Shown one piece after another: positions 25,037-36,991 of a DNA stretch of 64,000 bases (positions are counted from its first letter, which is position 1; the number at the start of each line of letters is the position of its first letter). The notes under the pieces are model-generated. The model was not told where the DNA came from. It did not search any database and saw only the letters and a program-made list of their open reading frames with translations. The DNA comes from Diatrype stigma (taxonomy: Eukaryota > Ascomycota > Sordariomycetes > Xylariales > Diatrypaceae). Where the stretch lies: assembly GCA_022225965.2 (NCBI GenBank), contig JAKJXP020000089.1, positions 62,001 to 126,000 on the forward strand. Direction: 5' to 3'. Position numbers and translations under genes: made by a program.

Positions 25037-27264
25037 TCAAGGTAAGCGTGAAGCAGAGTTCTTGCTCGGCGGCTTGGGCCTCTGATCCGACGGCTGCTGC
25101 TGCTGCTGGGGAAGGGGCGGGGTCGACGTGCCCGCCGGGGGCCGTGTCTGAGACGAAGTGCGGCTGCCAGCTCCAGCTCCCGGCCTTCCTTCCGGGGCAG
25201 AAGCAGAGGAAGCAGCCTCTGGCTGACTAGACGAAGAAGCGCCCGACGCGCCTCCGTTCCCACCGCCAGGCCGCACAGCAGCCGCCGTCGCAGCAGAGGA
25301 GGCAGCAGAGCCCATCTTCTCCGGCCGCGGCGAGGAGGGGGAAGGCCCCGGCGTCGTGATGGCGAGCCCCGCTGCGCCTCCGCTGCTGCTGCTGACGCTG
25401 CTGGCGCCGGGCGTGTGGATGCGGGGCGGCCTCTCGAAAGAACCGCCCGCCTCGAGGTCGAGGGTGGACCCCAGCATGGGGGTCGGGAGGCCGTGGGAAT
25501 TGGGGTGGGCGCTGAAGTACGAGCCGCTGCCCTCGCCGGGCTTCTCCGGCTTGTCGGGCTGCGGCGAGAACAGGTCGTAGTGCGACGGGTCCAGGTACGC
25601 GATCGTGCCGTCCTGGGGCGGGCGCTCCTCGCCCGCGTGCTTGCGGTTGTTGCGCCGCGTGATTTTCTCTGTGCCAAGTAGGGGGGATCAGTATATAGGA
25701 TGGTCTAGAGAGATTATGCATAAGGTGCGAAGGTATGTAATGAAGGGAGGATGGAGGAGAATAGGAGGACAAAGGTGGGTATGGAGAGAAAGGGGTAGAG
25801 AGGAGGCTGGGGGGCGCGTAGAGGGAGGGGAATCTTTACCGCTGACGATCCCGGCGAAGCTGAAGATGATCATGACGCTGGTCCAGATGGGGACGAGCTG
25901 GCCGAAGCTGGAGAAGTCGTTCTCGGGGTTCTGGCCCTTGTCGGTCTCGATCCAGCCGGAGCGGTCGGCCCAGCGGCGCAGGCCGAAGATGTACTGGGAG
26001 GCGACGACGGTGGCGGCGACGCTGATGCCGACGCCCGCCGCCAGGTAGAAGAGGAAGACGTTCTGGATGACGCGCCGCGGGAACGTGCCGCGGCCGAAGC
26101 AGCGGCCCAGATGCCGCGCGAGCGCCGACCGCCAGCCCGGCCGGCTCCTGCCCCGCCGGCAGAACCGGATGCACTCGGCGATGATCGCCGCCCCGTAGAA
26201 CAGCAGGATCACCACGTACCAGTTCCACCCCTGGATCATGTTGCCCGGCTTCGACAGCTTGAGCGTGTTCCAGAAGGCCGTGCTGTTGGCCGTGGTGGCC
26301 TGGAATGTATCCCTGTAGCAGAGATTGGGGAGTCAGCCTTTCATTGATCGCTCCATTCGAGATACTTGAACGAGATATCAAGGGGAAGGGGCTCTTTTCT
26401 TGTCAAAGACACCCCACCCCCCCTGGTGGTAAATCACCCAAAACTCACGTAGCTGTATTCTGCTGGCTCTGGAAGCAGGCGGCGGGCAGGAAGATGAGGC
26501 TGTCGGTCTCGTTGGCGAGGGGCAGGGCGGTCGGGAAGGGCGGGTCCTCGCGCGCGTTCTGGTTCGTGAAGAGCACGCCCGTCACGATGAAGACCCCGGA
26601 TATGCAGATGACGCGGAACACGGCGAGCCACGGGTACTTCCAGTAGTTGCGCACGATGGTGACCGACATCAGGTGCGTGGCGCACGTCAGGAGCATCATG
26701 TTGGCGATCAGGTTGTAGTGGTAGGCCGAGATCGTGCAGCCCTTCCAGTACCGGAGCGTGAGCGCGTACGCGGCCCCCGTGAACACCTGCTGGTCGCTGC
26801 ACGCGATGACGGTCGTCTCTAGGATTTCCGATAGGCTTCGCCTCTTGTCCTTGGCCTTTTCTCTGTCGTAGTTGTTTAGCAGAGACTTTTCACCCGAGGT
26901 ATATTAGGTGTCCCATACTCATCGGTGAGAGGTTTTTTCCACCCCCATACCTTGGCCACTTGCCACATGACGTCTAGGAAGCTGATGAATATCGCGAAAG
27001 AAGTCACGGCGATGAATACCCCGAGAATCTAAGTCATATTTTCATGTCAGTCAGATGTGTCTGTGTATTCGCGAGCTTCTCAGACAGCAAAGAAAGGCGA
27101 CATACTCCGATCCCGGCAACGTCTGGATCGCCTGGGAACTGCCCCCTCTCGACACCCCCAATGGTCTGATATCTCCGTCCTGTCTCATTGCTCTGTACAT
27201 AGTCACAGTCTAAGGTGATGTTATAGTGGGTTTGGCACTCGGGCACGGAAACGAAGGCTCCCAT
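25037..27264 (-). CDS. Fungal polytopic membrane protein with seven-helix, receptor-like topology, about 592 aa
   Basis: Five exons rebuilt from splice sites with the frame kept throughout: 27264-27106, 27028-26951, 26885-26449, 26312-25840 and 25668-25037. Donors are GTATGT, GTATGG, GTGAGT and GTAAAG. The start is the first true ATG (strong context, encoding MGAFVSVPEC). Hydrophobic helices fall at about 54-77, 107-127, 134-156, 164-186, 256-274, 304-328 and 362-382. N-glycosylation sequons lie in the N-terminal segment (NIT, NET) and in the long loop between helices 4 and 5 (NET, NST). Both would be outside in one consistent topology, leaving a ~210-residue Ser/Pro/Gln-rich cytosolic tail. 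The pattern resembles a widespread but functionally orphan fungal family, with conserved-looking blocks such as CSDQQVFTGAAY and ATHLMSVTIVR. A ligand or G-protein link is not shown. Confidence 0.8.
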
Positions 27265-30187
27265 CTTGGTGGGAAAGGGGCAAGGCAAAACACCTCGGTT
27301 GAAATAGGGCAGGAGGCTGAACTACTCGACACTGACAATGGGATCTGACGCTCACGGGTATGGCTTCGGTGACTATTAGAGGGATATATATGCAGCACGT
27401 CGAGATGCGGTATCACCCGCATGTCACGGAACGTTTATCATTAGGTTCTTTCCATCTCGGTGGACCCGACTGCGTGCCGAAATAGAATCCATGTGCAAGG
27501 AGCTCGCTTCTGTGGCAAAGCACCACTCTTCAATCCTTGCAGCTCACACTCTAGATACCTCCATGTGAGTGAGTAGCTGCAAGGGTCTAATTCCGCTCTC
27601 TTGATAGAGAATATGTAGGTCATCGAGGTACCCTGCACCATGGGCGACACTAACGCTTCGTCGAAAAAGGCTTGAGGCTGAGGATACCACCCCCCATATG
27701 CATCAATTAAGAGTCACCCATGTGTCTAGGTGTATCACAGCGTAGCATCGACAGGAACCCCATGCGGCGTAACAGCAACAGCAGAGGAAACCGCGGCTTG
27801 GTGTCATAAATCGAGGTGGTGTATGCCCAATATGAACGTCTGAAGCCTACCCGTGGCTGCCATGGCTCGACCTGCCCCTGCATAGTAACATGATTAGGGT
27901 AAACAGATGTTTCCTTCAAGATTCCCCAGTATGAAAACAGCTGAGAACTTCAAAGGCATGAAGGGGGAAAACGAGCACAGCACACCATCCCCGCAACGAC
28001 GGCCGCGAGTGCGATATGTCTCATGGTGCTCAAGAGGACGGCCTTGTGGATCGTCTTCTCTTCCTATCCCAGGGCTCCGATACATCCCCTTGGGCAACAA
28101 CGTGCAAGTTGTGGCATACAAACGGCTTAGCTCCGTCACACAGCGTCCCCTCGCTGAAGAGGAGTACGGACGTGCAGAAGAGGTTTGCACCCAAGTAGGT
28201 AGTAGTAGCACACGACCTTAATTCTTTTTTTTTCCCTAACCCCCCCCGCAGCTACAAGCCGTGCATTGTGCTTTCCCACATGCTGGAGGCTAAAATTGGA
28301 ACAGGCTGTGCCTTGCGCACGCCGTCTATGCGCTTGTACGTGCAGGACCGTCACCACCACCAGACAAACCACCGGGACGACATGGCTAAGCATTCTGTTT
28401 CTCATATGCCTTGTACCTGTGGCGCATGCGAAGCCTGCATCAGTTGAACGACGAGGGAAAGCATATCGTTCGCTCTGCATATGCTGCCGGAGGGCTAGAT
28501 ATGTATAGCTTCAACTGTTGCACCCGTGGATGATGTCCTCGCTCCCCAGGAACGAGTAAGTATATATCTAGGGTGTTTACCGCGGTTAGCTACCGACCTG
28601 ACTTCTAGAAACGAGTCGCTTCCCCGGTGACACGGCCGCATGAAAGGCCGGGTACCTAGGTTGCGTGACTGGGTACCTACCTACTTATGTAGCTGGCTCT
28701 ACCATCTCGAAACCCAGCTTACCAACAGCGCATACCGGCACAAACCAGAGGCAGGCTGCCCATGTCAGAAGCCTGTCCGCCCATCTTCCCGGCCCGTCTC
28801 GCTCCAAACCCGACAGAACGCAAAGCAGGCGGCCAGCAGCACAATACCCAGGTAACGTTTCGGACCGGGGAGATCAACGAAAAGGGGCTAAGGTAGTATT
28901 TGTTGGAACCAACAGCATGGAAAAGATGGGGGGCTGAAGCGTGGCCGTCGTCGAATCAGGAGGCGCCCCGAGAAAGCAGGGTTGCATCGGCCCGGCAAAG
29001 CTGAGGCCAGCGCGAGTGCGAGCCCGTCAGATGCGCTGATCTACCTCGCTGCTGTGAGCACTTTCAGCTTGACGACAGGAGTGAGGGGCAAGTTGTGTCA
29101 TGAAGATGAGACATAACTGCGTGAGAGGTTCGACTTCATTTGCTCGCTCCATCTTGTACTTGAACGTCGCTCTTACGGCTGCAGCTGGAGGAGGCACTTA
29201 GTTAGGCCATTGTCCAACACAGAGGACTTCGCTAACACAGACGGTCCAGGAGTCCTTGCTGAATGACAAACGACGAGTTGTAGGCACGTTCATGTTCGGG
29301 TTTGTACCCAAGAAGCATTGTCGAGTGGCGTTGAATCATAGCGTCTTCTCATGACTTGTCAGGCTCCGTATTACGGGCCGCAACCCCCCTAGTCTACAGA
29401 AGTAACTAGTTCCCGCTGACTATATCCAACTTGGGCCTATGTGTGTTACCTCTAGACAAGATAAGGAGGTCAAGCTGGAGCCCCATACCAGCCAACCCCC
29501 CACCCCCACTGACGAATAAGGGGTCGAGGAAACAAAAGATGTTGGTCACACTTGGTTTGGGATTTCACCGTCACATTGGAAACTCGTTAGAAACAGAGAC
29601 GCCCGGTCAATTGGTAGCAGCCGTCAATTCAGGCTGCAAGAGTTAGGTACCAGGTAGTTAGTTAGAGCCGGGGTCAAATAACGCATATCCAAGAACGTTA
29701 TACGCGAGAAGGCCTCGACACGGCACAGCTTATGACGGGGGAGGGTTTTAGTGAGGAATGCCTCTCGAAGGTGTGTTAAGTAGACAACTCGATAGATACG
29801 TAAGTATTCACAGGGGAGGATATTGGCAGGCAGGCCGTATTTCATTATGAGGATCCCCGTAGGCACCTAGGCACGATAATAGAAGGAGAGGTAGCTCTTC
29901 CACTGTGGCTGGCTAGATCACTACAGCCTGATACCCAACTCTTGTTGCCGTACATGGGATCCAACAGTGGACCAAGTCTACCATCTATCCCCCGCCCATG
30001 GGCCGTGACTTCCGTTGCCTCCAAGAGACCGTTCGGATCCGAGGCCCCATTAATTAACTAGATGGACTATTGCTGGCATCCCTGCTACAAGAAACGCACA
30101 TCTCTTAGAATCTAGAGCATGACCCTGTGTCACAACTACATATATGTGCACGACTTAACAACTAAGTGGTGCTGTTCGAAGCTGTAG

Positions 30188-30221
<34 letters not shown>

Positions 30222-32823
30222 GGATAGATGGTTGATATGGGCCGACTGATAAGTAGAGCTATGTAACCACACCGGAGGAGACTCGCCCTCTCTCTCTCCA
30301 ACTCATCACCTACCTACATATGTACCTACCTACCCACCGTACTAATTATAGGCATGTAGGCACATAACACGACAGCCAAATAACAGAGTGCTATAGCCGA
30401 GTTATGATCGGGCTATCTCGTCCCATCTTGGAGTTGAAGAAGAAAGAACAAAGTCCGAGTCCATGAACCCCCCAGCTCACCAGTACCTACAGCCTAGTCT
30501 AACCTCCCTACCTACCTTACCCACCTACTTACCTACACACAACCCTGGCTCACGTGGTTCGCCGGAAGCCGGTCGATGGTGGGTTGGTTAGTCACCCAGG
30601 ACTAGGATCTAGGTAACATCGCGAGGTGTGATACCACATCGAACGCACAGCTAGTCTTAGGTAGCCAACATGTTTCTCGGATACGGCACCCGCTCCCCTT
30701 GGGCCCCACGAAGCCACAGACAGAACCCCTGGGTAGATGCATAGATGGCCGGCCCAACCAACCAACCAACACCTCTTTTTAACTTTCTCTTCCCCTCTTT
30801 CTTATTATTGGGTTGATGATTACTTCATGGTTAGGCACTCACCGTCTGTCTGTCTGTCTACGAGCGGGGCTGGTTGGGTCAATCTATCCATGTAGGTACT
30901 TGTCTGTCTGGGTACCACTCGCTCACTCAATTGTTCCTGAGATGTTACCCCTTTAATCAATCAATTGCCACCTGGTAGCAATCGACCGCCACTCAACGCG
31001 ACCCGGCGACTTGAAAGAGGGGTGGTCTTCTTCAATATGAGTCACGAAGCTCTTGTAAGCTTGCAAGCACTTCGAAACGGGCTCGCTCTCCTCTCTGGCG
31101 TGGTTGGCATATAAATAGGTCTTTATGACTTCTGAGTACCAGTCATACAAACCTACCTATGTATCCACATGTCAAACCCATACGAAGGCATGCCAAAAGA
31201 CAAATAAATAAATACATGTAACTAGAGACGACTGCCTACATTTGTATAGTTTCCCCTCTCAGGGGCCCTGGCTCTGCCTGATCCAGGGACAAATCCCACC
31301 ATATCTACGCAGGTGGCTTAGTCTTCACGTTATCTCACAAGCGAGCAATCACAACCATTATGAAGAACGAAAAGCTTCAGTCAGAACCAGTGTTTTTTCA
31401 TGATGGGAGGAAAAGAATTAAACAAGAAATCCAGTTGGCAAGTGTGCTCGTCGCACCTTAATTGCAAACCCGTTCCGCCCCCGCCCACCGTGTGCCACAT
31501 GCAGTAGTTGCTACAGGCAGCAGCGGTAGCGGTAGCGGCCCGGGAAAGCAACTCCCCTGGCAGTGAGGAGAGTACCCAACTATCTATAACCGCGAAAAAA
31601 GGGGGGGAGGAGTAGCTAGTTTTTGGTCTCCCCCCAAGTAACATTACATGATTAAAAACGTCTTAGTTTCGTAACCACCACCGCGAAGACCAGACCAGAC
31701 CGGATTGAACCCAAAATCAAGCCGAGGCTGATATTGATGGAGGGGAAGTGGGAGACACGAAGTCTCGACTTCAGTACCAGGCCAAGCGGGTAAGATCTGC
31801 GCCCATGCTCGTGAATCGGGTTGGCGGGCGCCGCCACTAACCATCATTCATCATCACCGCCATCACTATCACATCCACCATCACCACCGCATCGTCGCAT
31901 GAACGCCCAGGCCATCGACCGACGACGGCTCGCATCAACTCCGCGTTTTCCAATTCAGACACCTCTTGGCCTGAGGGGGAAATACTTCCCAACAGGGCGA
32001 GCACTCCCACACGAGTTCGTCGGAAAGAACACCAAGCCTTGGGAGGAAAGAAAAAGATGATAACCCAGAACACCGAGTTATGCCGGAAGACGGACAAAAA
32101 CGCCATGTCCCAGTAGATAAAAAAGAATAAAGTCAAAAAAAGCATTAGTCCCAAAACCCCTCTTCCATCTAATTCGTGAGGCGCGCAGTCTTGGTGTGAT
32201 GAGCTGCGTCTTTCTAAGCCGTTAAGCACCGCTTCAACTTGCAGCGGATCTTTCATGTCGTGTCACTTCCCCCCTGCCGAATTGAACGTTGATGCGTAAA
32301 AGGTACAGGCCAGACCTGCTGTTTCCCTGATGGCGCCTGGGCAGACAAGATTGACACAGTCAATTGTCATGGTAAAATTGGGAGTAGCTCGCCGTAGAAC
32401 GCAAACCCCATGCTATGGAGCCCACCCATTCGAGATTGGATGCCGGAAAAAAAGATTATATGATAAGAGGGGGAAATGTTGTCGGTCCCATGGAATAAAT
32501 GACACGAAATGCCGTAAGCATGAATAAATCATTGAAACGCCGGATGCGCAACACGAGTGTAGCAACTCCAAATTGACCAGTGACACTCTGGAGTGGGTGA
32601 CCACTACTGAAGTACGAAACCAGTATCTAGATCGAGTTCAGGACGGAAAACGATGGAACGACAAGTCGACTGGTTGTCATTTACGTCGTGAGAGCTCATA
32701 CAAGGAGAGTGTACAGATCTCAAACTGTCCATTGCTATCATGTTCGGCAATGTCTCTTTTGTAAGACGCAGATATCGAGGGATGTCGTCGGGATGATCGG
32801 GCGCGCCGGAAGGACCGTTAGGA
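27265..32823. other. 5.6 kb intergenic stretch
   Basis: I see no supportable gene. Short frames at 27907-28221 and 28136-28480 overlap on opposite strands without a domain. The region has a (TA)n run at about 30195-30221, many ACCTACCT/TAGGTAGG strings (for example 30305-30335 and 30505-30535), CTGTCTGT repeats at about 30845-30860 and polypyrimidine patches. The left edge must include the promoter of the seven-helix gene and the right edge the 3' end of the zinc-finger gene. Confidence 0.6.
30195..30221. repeat. (TA)n microsatellite
   Basis: Uninterrupted TA dinucleotide run in noncoding sequence. Confidence 0.85.
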
Positions 32824-35033
32824 TTAGGCAGCATACATCGGAGTGATCTCAACCTCATCGAAACGCGACTCGTTGAAGGCAGTATGCGGAGTGATCGTGG
32901 CAGACGAGACGGTTGAACCGACGTAGTTGTGGCCCATCTGCTCCTGCGAAGTGAAAGTCGAGTAATCCGGTGCGAAGGTCGGCGACATGTTGGGCGAAGT
33001 ACCGAACTCAAAACTCGCTGATGAGATGGGCATGCCATTCATGTACGGGATTTGAGTAGTATTGACTACCAGGTTGTTGGGATAGGCATATTCGATGTTG
33101 GACAGGACGTCGTCGGGACCAGCACCCTGCATAGCCATGTCGGAGGATGAGAAGCCACCCATACCAGTGAGACTGATTCCCATATTGACAGTACTCGCAG
33201 CCTGGTTCATGTCCTCATCGCCCTCCTCGTCATCCCCTTGGTTAAGTTCGTGCTTGTTGACCCAGATTTCTCGCATCCAGTTCTTCAATTCGCTCATGGG
33301 TGGCCAGTCACCACCACCTTTACCGCCGCGCCTGTCGTCATCATTACGGGAACTATTGGCGGACTTGTTCTTCTGCCGGGACGGCTTCTCCTTGAAGTGG
33401 GTGCGTCGGAGATGAGCGGCGGCATTGTAGTAGGCCCCATACTTCTTCTGCCCCTTGCATGCCTTACACCTGCTTAGCGGGTTGACAGCCTGCACACCGA
33501 CTGGAAGCCCCACTAGGATTGGATCGACGCAGATGAATTTCTTCACCATATCCTGGTGTTTAGCGTCTTTATGACGACGAAGCTCATGTTCACCGCGAAA
33601 TCCTTCCTTATGCTCATCACACTGGTCGCAGAAGACCTTCGGCTGCTTGGGCCGAACATACTTCGTCTTCACAATCGCCGCCTTACCATCCTTCTTTGGG
33701 TTCGCGGTGGATTCGGTGGCATTTGGGTCGACAGCTGGTTTTGGCTTGAGGGTCGCAGTCAAACCTCGGTGAACTTGTTGCTTGAGGGTGTCCTTGGCAC
33801 GAGCCTTTAGAGAAGACGTAGATCGATTGCTGGCGACGCTAGTGTTAGAGACCGAACGCTCCATCTCCGGAGAAATGACGAGGCCATCGTGCTGTGCCGA
33901 GACGGGGTATTGATATGGGTAGTTCGTGTGAAGGCTGGAGCCGACGCCGCTGAGTTCATTGTCGTTGGTAAAAGGGCGCTTGCCAAGCGGCGAGTTGTCG
34001 CCGCTAGTCGTGTTGCTGAGGCCTTCCCGAAATGCCATATCGTCTGCGCCGAAAGACCTTTGCGACCCTAAATTCATCATCTGCACTCCACCAGAAACTG
34101 ATTGGTTGTCAAACTGGCTATTTTGGCGAGACATCTGTGTCGTGTCGCAGGTCTGACCTGAAGTCATTGAGCCACATGTAGACGGATCCGTGACATTAAA
34201 TTGAGGGACCTCGAAGTCCATGTTTGGTTGAGGCATCGATGGGTTGAAGGGATCCGCCATCGGCATCGAGTCGTCAGCGAAGGGACGCGTTGCGAAGAAG
34301 TCCTCCGGATCCATCAATACACCCGTAGACTCTTTCAATGGGGGCATATCCTGCCGCGGTCGCGCTGAGCCAGCAAATGGGTAAGTAGAGTTCACCGGTC
34401 CATCCTTGTCCCAGTAATCCATCATGCCCGTGTTCTTGGACTGAAGGTTGATATTTCGAACCTTGGGTGGAGGTGAGACCGGACCGTTCATGGTGAAAGG
34501 GCCGTCAGACCTCACGGACAGATTCGATGTGGAACGGTCCATCCTCTGCGAGGCAGATATTTGCTGGGACATGACCCTGGGTCGTTTGACACCATGTGTA
34601 GCTTGTCGAGGTTGGTTCTGAGGGCAGATTAGTCAGGCTAGTAGAGGGGGGGGCTACGTTAACGGTTTGCATCAGGGTACGATCTTACGGGTGATAGTGA
34701 CGACGACGTTGGCGGGGCGGCCGTGTGGGTGCCATGATGGTAATGGTGATGGGCATCGACGGTTCGTGGCACGGTGTGGCTCCTTGTCATAGCCCCGACA
34801 TGTTGAAACGGGGTCGCAGGCGCAGTATTGGACAATTGGAACTCATTCTGGGCAACATGGCTATTGAGAGGGCTAGTACTAGAGGAAGACTGAGTTGTGG
34901 GATACGGATAGGTGGCATGAGAGGTTTGTAATTGTGATATCTCTTCTTGTGCTCTCCTATACTTCTCACGTTCCTGCTCTAATAACGCCTGGAGCTGTTG
35001 TATCTGCAGCTCCGGATTTTGACTCTGGTTCAT
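32824..35033 (-). CDS. Coiled-coil / atypical C2H2-type zinc-finger protein, about 712 aa
   Basis: Two exons: 35033-34689 and 34617-32824. The intron has donor GTAAGA, a CTGACTAAT-like branch site and acceptor CTCAG, and both exons end on whole codons. Exon 1 begins MNQSQNPELQ and has a short Gln/Glu coiled coil (LQALLEQEREKYRRAQEE). The middle is Ser/Asn/Pro-rich and disordered. Residues about 445-469 form a finger-like C-x2-C...H-x4-H (CDQCDEH...RRHKDAKH), and about 499-522 a second with C-x2-C-x14-H-x4-H (CKACKGQ...HLRRTH). The flanks are basic. The C-terminal third is acidic, then Met/Ser/Thr-rich, like an activation region. This matches the layout of a conserved ascomycete zinc-finger family and suggests a nuclear regulator. 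DNA binding and targets are unknown. The exon junction adds 15 residues upstream of an internal Met at about residue 131 that would otherwise look like a start. Confidence 0.82.
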
Positions 35034-36853
35034 AATGCTTTTATCAACACAACAGATCTGAAGTAGTCGTTGACCCGTATAGTGAGGCTGAGCGAGACGG
35101 CGGATAGCGCTGGTCTCTGATGCAGTTCTTCCAACCAACTTCACAACCTTCCAGCCAGACTAGACGAGATAGGGCGGGATCGGGCAGGGTGGGCAAGGGA
35201 GGAGTGAGTAATGAGAAGTGAATATAGATGGATATGGATGGGGGACTGAGGATTGATGTGCAGACAGCCTCGTTGAAGCCGTGTAAGTGGATCCTCTCGA
35301 AGGCAAGACTACAAATCAGACCAGGGTGAATGCTGTTTGTCGGCTGTTCTCTGTCTGTTCTGGGACGAGATAGAATACGGTAGGTGGCAGGCAGGCAGGC
35401 GAACCGGCAAAGCACAATAGCTAAGTGAAGGACGCTGTCCGATTTGTGAAGACCAATGGTGCAATGTTGGTATGGTAATGAAAGACAAGACGACGGTAGA
35501 CGACCTGACAGACGATAATCGGCAGACCAGACGGCAGGCAGACAGGCGGATAGACGAACAGACAGACGGACGGACAGACAGACAGACAGACGGAAAAGGC
35601 GAAATGATGTTTGAGAGACGAGGACCTACTGGAGACGAGCAGAGTTAATATGTACCAGTCGATTCGAGATGAGGCTTGGGCCCCCATGTGCATTCGTGGC
35701 AGTTAAGCGGGTCCGAAGATCCTCGTCAAAACTCGCTGATTTAATTTACGAGGGCTGCGAGGAGAAACTTCGACAGCGCTGCAACGTCGGGCCCAGGCGG
35801 GTTCCAGTTGATCGGCTTGGCTTGGCTGGTGCGTTGCGCTTCTTACTTGTCCGCTCCGGGTTGTCTAGCTAGCTGTCTAGAGCCTAGAGGTTCTAGCTGT
35901 CTGTTGATAATTGTACGTACAGGTCCATTGTATTGTACAGGTTGCTAACCACCAGCGGTTAGAGGGCGACATCCCAGCCAGGGCCCAGCAGCACACAACC
36001 AGCGTACCTCTGTATGTATGTATGTGTGTATGTATGTATGTACATAGGCAAGTAGGTATGTGGCTTATACCTACACGTTGTATGTACGCTCTCTCTCTCG
36101 CTCTCGCTCACACACACACACGCTCACACACACACGCACACTCACTCATACCCGCACTCACATAACTACCTGCATACCTACTTGTACAATGCGTATATGC
36201 ATACCTGGCGTATACGTAGCATTCGGTATGAGAGAGACGAGATATCTATCGACGTAGCACGAACTGCATACGCAGGTATGCATGTTCCTATCAGCCTATC
36301 TACCTGTACCAAGAGCGTTTCCCTACATCATCGACGGATGGTGGTGCATATGCATGGCTCGATGCCAATGAGCATGAGCATACTGGCAATCGATGAGAAT
36401 CCTTGCAGTCGGGAAATCTCGCGTTGCCCAGGTACATACATATTCTGGTAATTACCTGCTTACTTACTTGACACATATACGTACGTCTTCATTCTACGCC
36501 GATGTGGTGCTGGTGCTGGCGCTGGTAGTGCTGGCGGTGCTGGCGGTGCTGGTGTTGGCGCTGGCGCTGGTGCTACCGGCAGCCACAAGTGGTTAGAGAA
36601 AGGAGATGAGAGAGAGAGGCCAGGGGCTGAAGGGCTTGACAGACGCAATAAGCATTGGGGCAACCCTGGAAAGTACGTCAGTTGCAGTTGTAGTGTAGCG
36701 TTACGTTGCGTTGCGTTGCGTTGTGCTGCGTTGCGCTGTGCTGCGTTGCGTTGTGTTGTGTTGTGATAACTCACACTCTACTTAGCATTGTACCTACTCC
36801 AGAATTGGGTATGGGTATGGGTATGGGCATGGATGGATGGGATATGGGGAAGT
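35034..36853. other. Upstream region of the zinc-finger gene, repeat-rich
   Basis: It contains GGCA and GACA/GACG tetranucleotide runs at about 35385-35400 and 35510-35595, a TGTA run near 36010-36045, CACA/CTCA runs at about 36105-36160, GCTGGT/GCTGGC repeats at about 36505-36580 and a GTTGC pentanucleotide array at about 36700-36765. No gene is seen. The first few hundred bases presumably carry the promoter and 5' leader of the zinc-finger gene. Confidence 0.55.
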
Positions 36854-36862
36854 GAAGTGGTG
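36854..36862. repeat. Left 9-bp target-site duplication
   Basis: GAAGTGGTG immediately precedes the left terminal inverted repeat of the RIP-degraded element and is repeated exactly at 40931-40939 after the right one. Confidence 0.85.
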
Positions 36863-36991
36863 CAATTCGTTTAAATATACCGGGTTATTCTGATATAGAC
36901 ACCGGGTAATTAACCACATTCGGATTAGAGATTCCGTTATACAATTTAGCTGCGTACGCACTCCTGCGTTTATATAGCCCAATATTGCCCA
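36863..36991 (+). repeat. Left terminal inverted repeat (129 bp)
   Basis: Pairs base for base without gaps with the reverse complement of 40802-40930. By eye I count 18 mismatches, every one a transition. Confidence 0.85.

Noticed and set aside
28136..28480. Possible small secreted protein (114-aa frame, - strand) with one hydrophobic stretch
   Set aside because: The hydrophobic segment is internal and short, cysteines are few, and no supporting structure or codon pattern is seen; chance is likely.
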